Assembly: GCA_033032175.1 (NCBI GenBank) | Contig: CM065325.1 | Location: 3,872,930 to 3,936,929, forward strand | DNA: 64,000 nt | Direction of reading: 5' to 3' | Origin: Saturnia japonica | Taxonomy: Eukaryota; Arthropoda; Insecta; Lepidoptera; Saturniidae | Part shown: positions 56,203 through 64,000 of the stretch, piece after piece | How positions within the stretch are numbered: position 1 is the first letter of the stretch | How the letters are laid out: the number at the start of each line of letters is the position of its first letter | Made by a program: the position numbers and the translations under genes | Notes under the pieces: model-generated | The model's database searches: none | What the model saw: the letters and a program-made list of their open reading frames with translations, nothing else | What the model was told of the DNA's origin: nothing

Positions 56203-56823
56203 TTATCTTCGCCTTGTATGATAATCCATTGGATCGTATGGCCAGCGGTATTTTATCGTAAGATAAAATATTATAGCATCTTCATCGTGTGTGACGCGTT
56301 TCAGTTTTGAGTTTATGTCGCCGAGACACCAGAAGCACCATCTATCAGTAAAAATAAATGACCACCAAAAAAAACCGTGCAAATGTTAGCAATATTGAAA
56401 AAATTGACTAAAACTGTGCCTTATAAAGTCCAAATTGTTACTGGAGCTAAATCACGTCACGATACAAAATGATTAGCAGATTTATCCAGTAGTAAAGGAA
56501 ACCGGTAAGTTTAATTCCGTACTCAAGTTATATTGTCAATAAAATTAAGCTATAGAACTATACAATATTAACAATTTATTTTTAGTTCAATCAATTTGAT
56601 AAAGGGAGTAAGCAAAGGGATCTTAGAATAATTGCGTGGGACTTTCTAGGCTGAAATTAGCAAATGACGTTCAGTGCGGAATTCCTCCTACGGAAAGATC
56701 AAATTAATAAGGTTCCAATATGCGGACTCACGGCAAATTTGGACTGTTGACAGGGGTCGTTTTGACAAAATGTTCATGCTAGCCTAGTCAAGTGTACATG
56801 AGCTTTTTTTAATTAATAAAAAG

Positions 56824-57005
56824 TAAAACTAGCAGAGGCCGCGGCTACGCACGTGTTTATTGTGCAGTAATAATTATGTTGTTTTCGTTTTGTCATTTCG
56901 TATTCACTCATAAATTGTTATTACCTGTCATTTTAGGAATTACTCAAACTCCCTACAAAATTTAATTAAAATCGGTTAAGTATAGTTAATAAAAAAAATT
57001 TTTTT
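56824..57005 (+). repeat. CTAG repeat fragment
   Basis: CTAGCAGAGGCCGCGGCTACGC, TGCAGTAATAATTATG and AAATTTAATTAAAATCGGTTAAG follow the pattern at 6997-7098. Confidence 0.45.
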
Positions 57006-57171
57006 TAAAACTTTTTTGTGATTTCTAAGAGTACATATCATTGATAAATTGTATAGCACATAAATTGCGAAATTACATATACTTTACATGTACAATTAAT
57101 TATAATCTGTTATGAATAAATAAAAATAAAATTATACATTTTTTTTACGATTTCAAAACTATTATTGCCCA

Positions 57172-57178
<7 letters not shown>

Positions 57179-57230
<52 letters not shown>
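57179..57230. repeat. (TA)26 microsatellite
   Basis: An uninterrupted run of about 52 bases of alternating T and A. The length suggests it is variable between individuals. Confidence 0.95.
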
Positions 57231-57235
<5 letters not shown>

Positions 57236-57469
57236 CCAAAATTATTGATTAATTATTACGAGAGTATGTGGTCAAGTTAAGATGTCTAGCTTTAATGCCA
57301 TTATTTACTTGCTAAAATAATTTCTAATGGATTTATGTGTGTTTCGATCTTTTCCATAAGGTACGATACACAGACGCTAAGAGGAATTGTTATGGTCAAA
57401 GATCTGGCCGCATAGTTACGTTATATGTACTTCTATTAACTAGTTGTTATTAATGGTATATTATATGCC

Positions 57470-57718
57470 CTACAGCATATCTCTTATGGTTTACTCAGCG
57501 TAATTCATTTAACCGCCTGAATTGATTCAACAGTACCACTTTTTTGCGCGGAATCCTAATTATTTTTGTAAAATAAAACTAGCCTAAGTTACTCCTTATA
57601 ACATAGGCTATCTGAAAGTGAAAGTCCCGTCAAAATCGGTCCCACCGTTTCGGAGATGACACGAAACAAACAGAACAAGCTGTTATTTTGACATTACAAA
57701 AATTAATTGTATAGATTT
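57470..57718 (+). repeat. CTAGCTG-family repeat, 3' half
   Basis: Starts near TATCTCTTATGGTTTACTCAGC and keeps GCCTAAGTTACTCCTTATAAC, CAAAATCGGTCCCACCGTTT and AATTAATTGTATAGAT. The head is missing. Confidence 0.7.
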
Positions 57719-58074
57719 TATCCATCATTCTCGAACAAACCTATTTCCCGAGACCACTTCAAGAAAGTGTGTAATCTATTTTGTAAATTTCGTTACCTAT
57801 TTTGAGAGCGAAGTTCTATAAAAAAAAAAACAATAATCAGGGGCAAGACGTGTCTGTTAAAGTAACTAATCATCTTTGTATGTTTCAATAAACCGATTTC
57901 GGGGAGGTCACTTGTACGATGAGTTTACTTTCTAATTGTTTGTCAAATTGCTTTCAATATACTTGTAATGGTTTAAACAGATTCAGTCACAAATATTTGT
58001 ACTGCACTCGGCGGATGAATATAATATTCATTTCAAAGACAACCTAATTTTTTTATATACTACAAATGTGGCAG
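57719..58074. other. A+T-rich DNA, nothing seen
   Basis: No gene, repeat or structure supported. Confidence 0.5.
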
Positions 58075-58200
58075 AGAAGCATACGGCCCGCCTTATGGTA
58101 AGCGGGTACCGTAGCCTATGGTCGCTTGTAATACCATAGGTATCATTAGCACTTTGCCAATCTTGAACCCCTTACCCCATGGAACACAATATAAGGTTAT
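58075..58200 (+). repeat. CGGCCCGCCTTATGGTAAGCGGG repeat
   Basis: GCATACGGCCCGCCTTATGGTAAGC, GTACCGTAGCCTATG and ACCCCTTACCCCATGG match the inverse of 38885-39000 at its end. Likely the 3' end of an old LINE or SINE. Confidence 0.5.
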
Positions 58201-58647
58201 TTGGTTGTGATTTTCTGTAAGGTGGAGGTATAGCCAGATTAATATGTTTATATGATGTTTTGAAAATTATGGTAGTTACAAACTTTTACGTAGTCCTCAT
58301 TAAAGTACTTTTGAAGATATATGTAACAGGTTGGTAGAAACGTTATGTATATGTATATATTTCACGTCTCTTAAGTCACAAAAGTTAAGTTTTACCGTTA
58401 TCATCTGAAGCGCGAAACTTCGGGTGTCATTGCACGAAACACATCAATCCCCGAAAGTTCGCTCGAGCGGAAACGGTAAGCTCGAGCGATCTATTCATCT
58501 TAATGTTTTAAAGCCGCAATCATCAATCCAAGAGGCATAAATGAGAGGAATCGTAAGAAATAGACATAGTATCGAAACGTTTTTAAGTAATTAATATAAA
58601 AATCTCAAATATAATGCTTTCCTTTACACTAATAAACATAACATAAT

Positions 58648-58850
58648 ATACCGTCCGTATCCCCGAAGGGTTAGGCAGAGGTGTATTAAATGTACACCCA
58701 AAATTCGCCGGGTATGTTATTTTAGGTATAGTTAATCGGGCACTAAGCCAAACTTCAAGCTGCTGAGAATTTCATATAAAAACCCAATAACACTTTTCTC
58801 GACCTGGCAATCGAACCCAGAACCTCGTGCATAGCAGTCACACTAGATTA
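58648..58850 (-). repeat. SINE family 1, reverse copy
   Basis: GTATCCCCGAAGGGTTAGGCAGAGGTG at the left, and on the minus strand GGTTCGATTGCC (B box) near 58810, GAAATTCTCAGCAGC and GGCTTAGTGCCC. It is shorter than 43085-43362 by an internal deletion. Confidence 0.7.
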
Positions 58851-58949
58851 ATTATTGAGGCAGATATAAAAAGAATAAAAGAAGTAGTTGAAATAGTTAT
58901 CGCTCCAGTGGTAGTGTAGTATTGTGGCCAAAGTGACTGTATAATGTCT

Positions 58950-59032
58950 GATGGTGACCACAGTACAATTCAAAAACAGCCACCACCGAGAGATCTCGGT
59001 TGCTGCATGGCTTATCACAATATATGTATATA
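58950..59032 (+). repeat. ACCACCGAG-family repeat, left half of a split copy
   Basis: GCCACCACCGAGAGATCTCGG to GGCTTATCACAATATATG. It continues at 59492 after a CTAGCTG insertion. Confidence 0.65.
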
Positions 59033-59491
59033 CTACCTGTGCCCGCGACTTCATTCACGTGAACTATAGAATGCCGTCGATCGGGCATACGCATGAATCG
59101 TGCTACTCCCGCTCCCGGTTACATGCTTATTGTAGGTAATCCTTAGAAGATAGACTGTTTTGTAAGCCGTGTCTAATATTATGTAGTACATTAATTTGAT
59201 ATATCTCTTATGGTAATTTTTTTTTTAATTGCGCGGAACTCTAATTATTTTTATAAAATAAATGTAGCGTAAGTTACTCTTTATAACATCAGCTATCTGC
59301 CAGTGAAAGTCCCATCAAATAAGGTCCAACCGTTTCGGTGATTACCCGGAACAAACAGACAGACAGACTGACAAAAAATTTAAACATTGGTATTTTGTTA
59401 TAGGTATCGTATATACTTTCATATGCACTTAGTAAAAAACTCTTATATGGACATTACAAACAGACACTTCAATTTTATTAATTGTATAGAT
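59033..59491 (+). repeat. CTAGCTG-family repeat inserted in another repeat
   Basis: Complete from CTACCTGTGCCCGCGACTTC to AATTGTATAGAT, about 459 bp, lacking an internal CCATTTAAG block found in 20211-20716. AATATATG occurs on both sides (near 59019 and 59494), a possible target duplication. Confidence 0.8.
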
Positions 59492-59660
59492 ATAATATAT
59501 GCATGGTGATCGCGACCCAATCTTCTATAGATCCCAACCACCCCACCTGATTACTGGGTTGAAGCTGGTCCTGGAACACGACACGCCTAAAAGTGTGTAA
59601 TAACGCATGTAAAATCTGGACGGACGTACGGTGGTTGTGATCCAATCGGAAATAATTGTA
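59492..59660 (+). repeat. ACCACCGAG-family repeat, right half of a split copy
   Basis: GCATGGTGATCGCGACCCAATC, CTGATTACTGGG and GCTGGTCCTGGAACACGACACGCC correspond to 23870-23990. Confidence 0.65.
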
Positions 59661-59868
59661 TTATCCCATCATCACCCAGATGGATTTTTGATTGTTGCTT
59701 GATGGTATAATGTTACTCCTAGGTCAATGGTAAAACAAAGTACGTTACCACGTAACATAATATGGCTAGTCCCATCCATAATTCAAGACTTGAGAATAGA
59801 AATGTCAAGTAAGGCTATGTATGATGTTGAGGAGGTTGTAATAGCTTAAGATAATAGACATCATGAGC

Positions 59869-60356
59869 CATGGTCGGCAGCGAGACCACATGGACGGAGA
59901 TGGCCTCCTTCTGCGAGGAGGTCATCTTGCAGAAGGAGGCTGCGGAGAGGGTTCGCGAGGGGGATCCCCTGAGCGGCCCTCTCCGCCAAAGACGAGGGGG
60001 TGGCCGGAGGAGGCGGTTTAACCGTCAACTCCCGCCACCCTAGCCGAACCAGAGGAGACGGGACGGGGGGGGGGCCCGTTCTCCTCATTGCACTGGTTCG
60101 GCAGGCGGAGGTGACGGCTATCGTGTATCATAGCTGTCTCCTAATTAGGCCGGGGCCCGGTTAGCGGGCCGGCCGCCGGGGCGGCCTGGCTGAATGCTAA
60201 CGCCGTGCCCACGTCGCCCCAGTATGGCGGCGGATGGTACACCGCGGAGTTTTTTAGTGAGTAGGAGTCTCACATAACCACTCGTCCCCCCATCCGAGTG
60301 TGTACCCATGACGGGTTTTCTACTCCGCGTCAACAAAAAAAAAAAAAAAAAAAAAA
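59869..60356 (+). mobile_element. R1-clade LINE, 5'-truncated, copy 2 with 16-bp duplication
   Basis: It matches 37181-37666 with about six differences in some 480 bp, including one 1-base gap near 60165. It keeps the last 55 or so codons, the 3' UTR and a poly(A) of about 22-24 A. AATAGACATCATGAGC occurs at 59853-59868 and again at 60357-60372, a perfect target duplication. It carries no complete protein. The near identity to copy 1 shows that both come from a recently active source. Confidence 0.92.
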
Positions 60357-60372
60357 AATAGACATCATGAGC

Positions 60373-60978
60373 GATAGAACTGAGATTTCTTTTAACATAA
60401 TTAGATAGAGAGATCGCTATTTGTTTCGTGAAATATAAGCTTACATCTCTAAACGTGTGTTAAAGTCGAAACCAATGACCAAAAATTAACCATCAATATT
60501 TATATCTATGGCACGATTCTGTACCATAGACGATGCATTTTTTTAGATGCAATATGTAAATATATTATTTATCAAAAGCTCCATCGTTGCAAATCCTTTG
60601 TATAACTATTATATTGACCGAAGAAGAGGAAAATATTTTTCCTTTGTTCCCAAAGGACTTCACATTTGCAGAAAAACTGAAGTAAAATATAAGCTTCTAT
60701 TAATTCCGCATTGGTAATATTTCACTCCGTTTGATTTCATTTCGTACGACATAGACAAATTAGTCAAAGCAATAACGTAACATGTAGATGCATTTTAGAC
60801 GCTTTGAGATAGCTACGAGTATGTGCTTTAGTTGTGTATAATAAGATTTCCGAGAACATACACACAAAGACATTTACGTAATTTGCATTTAAAACTGATG
60901 TATTTCCGAGTGGGTATAGAATTAAAACACTTATGTTGTAATTTTATGTTAATTTTATTATTCTATGTTAATAATAGA
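60373..60978. other. A+T-rich DNA, nothing seen
   Basis: No gene, repeat or structure supported. Confidence 0.5.
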
Positions 60979-61510
60979 ATGGCTTGAATGACACATGTCA
61001 AATGTTTTTTAGAGATCTAGTATACCTAAATAAAATTATGTTTTTTTTGGAGCTATATCGATGATACGAATATGCTGTAAATCAATTGCAGGGTGTGTAA
61101 ATTAAATAACAAATATAATCAATAACAGTAATTGAAATCCTAATCCAGAACACTTCAATTATTGAATGCCTAACGCCTAACAAGAAGAATAATTTATTCT
61201 TCCCGTCTATAATATTGCTTATTAAGGGTTGCTGCAGTAAAAATGTAGGAATTACGTAAATATACATTTATATTCGAAACTAAAAATAAGCTAATAAATT
61301 TAATGTATAACGGCGTTCAATTAATTTTCGATTCGTATGATTATTATGATTAATTTTCGATATATTAAATTGATTGATTTCATTACTTTGATATACTCTA
61401 GTTTTAAGTACTATAGAAAGTAACGCTGCACGTAGTAGGAGTCTAAATACGAAAAAATTCAAAAATTATTTTATAAAGGAAGTTGTTTCGGATTTTGTCG
61501 TGCTCTGCAT
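60979..61510 (+). mobile_element. Diverged relative of the 41669-42228 MITE
   Basis: Shared blocks in order: GGCTTGAATGACACATGTCAA, TTTTTTAGAGATCTAG, CTCTAGTTTTAAGTAC, ATAGAAAGTAACGCTGCACGTAGTA and GTTTCGGATTTTGTCGTGC. The right terminal repeat was not found, so it is truncated or too diverged. Confidence 0.65.
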
Positions 61511-61988
61511 TCAACTCGCGCGCTTATTATACGTAGATATTGTTTATACTTGTGTTGTTATCATGAAACGCTTCTAAATAACGGCGAATGTTCGGCGCAG
61601 AGGATCGGCGTGAAAAGAAAACCAATTTTAGGTATTGAATTTTGAGAAATTTCTTGTTAATCGATTTAAAATCTACATTCTCTCAAAACATATTTCTTTC
61701 ACAAATATGAGCTGTTATTGCTAGTTCTAATATTATGGGTAGGTTGTGGTTTTAAAGTATTATTGAAAAATCTTAATTAAAAAAATATAAAGTGGTACCG
61801 GAATTGTTAATCTCCTAAGTCGAAGTTCGCCGACGCGACGTTGTGCCACAAAATTACGAGCGGTTGTATTATTTTAATGTAAATCTGTAGGAGGTTTAAT
61901 GGGGTTATAAAATAAAAGTTTGAGATCACTCTAACGCGCTATTGAGTTCAAAGGTATAAATCATAATAGTTCTTACCATTATCATGAG

Positions 61989-62096
61989 TCGGGTAGTGGT
62001 AGACTATCGGAGGCGTCAGAAGCGAGCGCTAGATCTGGAGAAGCGGCACCGAGAAGTGCTGTAAGACCATCGTGTTCACCACCTGATAAAGATAAA
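61989..62096 (+). CDS. Candidate 108-bp internal exon
   Basis: After ATCATGAG the plus strand is open for exactly 36 codons to AAA, followed by GTAAGATC, a good splice donor. The peptide (SGSGRLSEASEASARSGEAA, then PRSAVRPSCSPPDKDK) is Ser/Ala/Pro-rich, as in disordered cytoplasmic or linker regions. The acceptor is only fair, and the frame stays open upstream to 61934. The minus strand competes: CTTACTTTATCTTTATCAG is an excellent acceptor there, and the frame after it runs GEHDGLTALLGAASPDLALA then ends at a stop, as in a last exon. One of the two may be real; no family is recognised. Confidence 0.3.
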
Positions 62097-62219
62097 GTAA
62101 GATCTAATAGTGATTATTACATTTTAACAAAATATTCCTAGAAATTATATTTGTATTTTTTTTTATAGTAAGCATAGAAAAGTGAATGTGCTGTGTCTGA
62201 CGATAATAAATTTTTTTTT

Positions 62220-62400
62220 CGAAGTGACTATATTGTTAGCCTTTGAGGGCCTAGAATTAGAGCCGCTGACGCTGATGGCTTTTACAGCTTTACCGGACTT
62301 GAGGGCGAGGGCCTAAGGCACTCAGCCGCGAAAGCGTGGACAACAAGCGCGCAAGGGTGCTAAAGTGGCCGGACCTCATCTTGGGCTGTTAACGCTATTG
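62220..62400. other. G+C-richer segment of unknown origin
   Basis: GAGGGCCTAGAATTAGAGCC, GGACTTGAGGGCGAGGGCC and AAGTGGCCGGACCTCATC stand out in composition. No open frame or repeat partner in this window. Confidence 0.2.
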
Positions 62401-62629
62401 CAAAAAAGTCGCGATCTGACTAATTCCCTATACATAGAAAATTCAAGCTAAACTAACCCATACATATATACATTCCCTGCCTCTTGGGAGGTAGGAAGGA
62501 ACATGCGAATATGTATTTAGTATTCTGTAAACATGATCGAAACTATCATAAAAAAAAGAAAAATAAGGGTCCCTTACAGAACCCATGTTACCCGTGTGGT
62601 TTGCACGTATATATGAACATATTGTGTGT

Positions 62630-62935
62630 AATGATGTCTATGGGTAGCTAGTATCGCGCGGGCGGCTGCCAGATTCAAGGGCTTTACATAGAGGAACGGA
62701 CCTAGGCTGGAAATGCCACTGGAGAGGGAGAACGTGACGGGTGTGCGGGAGCGAAGTTAGCCGCCTGTCCTCCTGTGGAAGGAAAGGTGGTTTCGCGGGC
62801 GTGGCGCGAGCAACGTTCTGTTTTGAGAGACGGTAGAAGTTGTAATTTTTATTTCCTCGCATTTAACATCGGGATCGGTAAAAATATTACGCTACCGGCG
62901 TTGTACAGGGAGGGCGTTCTGTTTTAGGGTGTATG
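62630..62935 (-). other. G+C-rich segment, possible repeat
   Basis: A 74-codon minus frame (62638-62862) is present but shifts sense between frames: one gives CSRHARETTFPSTGGQAANF, another PPFLPQEDRRLTSLPH. I have the impression of a known lepidopteran repeat here but cannot confirm it without a search. Confidence 0.2.
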
Positions 62936-62944
62936 ATGATGAAC

Positions 62945-63130
62945 AAAGTACAATCTAAACAGAACAGGCGACTAGCGAGAGATCGCCAATTTCATCGCCG
63001 GTTGCCGAAGTTCTGCCGGCCTGCAAGCCAGTCGGCGACAGGATAGTGGATATACACTGGCTGATCGTAAAACGAGACGAAAAAACCAGAGTCAGTATGA
63101 CCCGCTTATCACCATGTATATGTATGCTGC
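62945..63130 (+). repeat. ACCACCGAG-family repeat, left half
   Basis: GCGACTAGCGAGAGATCGCCAAT, a TGCCGGCCTGCAAGCC block, CACTGGCTGATCGTAAAACGAGAC and GCTTATCACCATGTATATG. It ends where the split copies at 23155 and 59030 also break. Confidence 0.65.
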
Positions 63131-63462
63131 TATCTATATAAATCTTAATTGATTTCTATTAATTATCCTTAAACACTTTTTGTGGCAAAGCCATAATATC
63201 TCCGTTAGTTTTTCATTAAAATTAATGAGTCAAACATTTTACGTTCCCCGCTATTGATCAAAAGTTTAAAGATAATGTTATCGCTAAAAAATAACATCTG
63301 TTGATGGCATTCATACTGAAAAAATCTGTAAACAATCTTTTTAACTAACATATCAACAGTTAAATTATTTAAATTCTCAAAATGTGCGAAATAATGGGAC
63401 GAGTCAGCTAGTAAGCATAATATGTTATGAATTAATAACTAATTTTTGGTTTATATGTCATA

Positions 63463-63610
63463 CTAGCTGTGCCCGCGGCTGCGCTCGTATGGGCTACAGA
63501 ATGCTGGTTATAAAATGCTTATTCTGGGTGATCCTTAGAAACAGAATATATGCTCTCGTAGACTTTTTATTAACTGTATCGACCATAGTATCTTGGCAAA
63601 CCTATTAGCA
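63463..63610 (+). repeat. CTAGCTG-family repeat, 5' part
   Basis: CTAGCTGTGCCCGCGGCTGC, CTACAGAATGCTGG and GGGTGATCCTTAGAAACAG. The rest has been lost or deleted after about 63610. Confidence 0.65.
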
Positions 63611-63699
63611 TACGTTATACTTCAATTAATATATTTCTGAAACCAGCATAAAATTTTAACTATTGAAATCTTATCAACAAATGATTTATTAAATTTAGG

Positions 63700-63815
63700 G
63701 TCTAAGAAAAGACGATCCTCGTGATTTCGAATCCCTGCAACGAACCCGAGCTTTCGGTGAAACAGCGTGATGAAACCATAATATGGTGGTAGGTAGGGAT
63801 TTTTCTAATCCCAAG
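63700..63815 (+). repeat. SINE family 2, copy without full head
   Basis: GATTTCGAATCCCTGCAACG (B-box region), GAACCCGAGCTTTCGGTGAAAC, CATAATATGGTGGTAGGTAGGG and TTTCTAATCCCAAG follow the family order. Confidence 0.6.
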
Positions 63816-64000
63816 TTAGGTAAGTTAGTTAAGTGAGGTGACCTATTACGAATTAAAAAAACTTTTATTGATCTAAAACATGGTATGAGTAATTTATGTC
63901 TATTTCTAGTATTAAAATTGAGCCGGTCTTTGACAAAATTTAGTCAGTATATCAAACGTAGATACTTCTCTTTGTGAATATCTCTTAACAGTGACGAAGT

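Noticed and set aside
57179..57230. A replication origin or other functional site in the A/T run
   Set aside because: It is a simple (TA)n microsatellite, and nothing around it supports a function.
59861..60336. Genes on the minus strand of the R1-clade copy
   Set aside because: The same frames appear on the minus strand of copy 1 (36899-37676). They are shadows of the G+C-rich LINE sequence.
1..64000. A CRISPR array, operon or other bacterial system
   Set aside because: No regularly spaced identical repeats, no operon-like gene order. All evidence is for a eukaryotic genome, and the only evenly spaced repeat (7576-7702) lies in an LTR element.

Overview
This window is eukaryotic nuclear DNA. 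It is strongly A+T-rich, has almost no long open frames, and is packed with old and young transposable elements. Several dispersed repeats (the CTAGCTGTGCCCGCG family, the tRNA-like SINEs, the LINE 3' ends with GATTT or ATG tails) are ones I associate with butterflies and moths, so a lepidopteran is the most likely source. That assignment rests on recognition of repeats, not on a host gene. I see no complete host protein-coding gene, rRNA, functional tRNA or CRISPR. The DNA reads as an intergenic stretch or one or more long introns.

Layout. 0-7 kb: fragments of short interspersed repeats, one LINE 3' end and a 69-bp-arm inverted-repeat element (6146-6630). 7.0-9.7 kb: a miniature LTR element of 859 bp with two LTRs (7099-7957), then a dead Tc1-like transposon with both inverted repeats (8117-9596) lying between two copies of a hairpin-bearing repeat. 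10-26 kb: mostly featureless A+T-rich DNA with SINEs, two MITEs (17361-17550; 19161-19492 with a perfect 8-bp target duplication) and a candidate minus-strand exon (17146-17297). 26.8-29 kb: a broken mariner (minus strand) abutting a complete transposon (27658-28960) with perfect 32-bp inverted repeats and an intact 359-residue transposase. The element sits in the mariner's own flanking TA.

32-38 kb: an interrupted CTAGCTG repeat, two unexplained open segments near 34 kb, and a 5'-truncated R1-clade LINE (about 36753-37666) inside another LINE-derived repeat. 38-50 kb: SINEs, a 560-bp MITE with TTA duplication (41669-42228), and the C-terminus and 3' UTR of a second LINE (about 49415-50143). 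51-64 kb: an inverted composite repeat, a frameshifted transposase related to the intact one (53934-54898), a nested insertion at 58950-59660, a second and very young R1-clade copy with a 16-bp duplication (59853-60372), and a candidate 108-bp exon (61989-62096).

The only gene likely to make a full-length product is the transposase at 27774-28853. The rest does not form a pathway. The main biology is a record of nested insertions: very young ones (the intact transposon and the R1-clade copies) lie beside heavily decayed ones.
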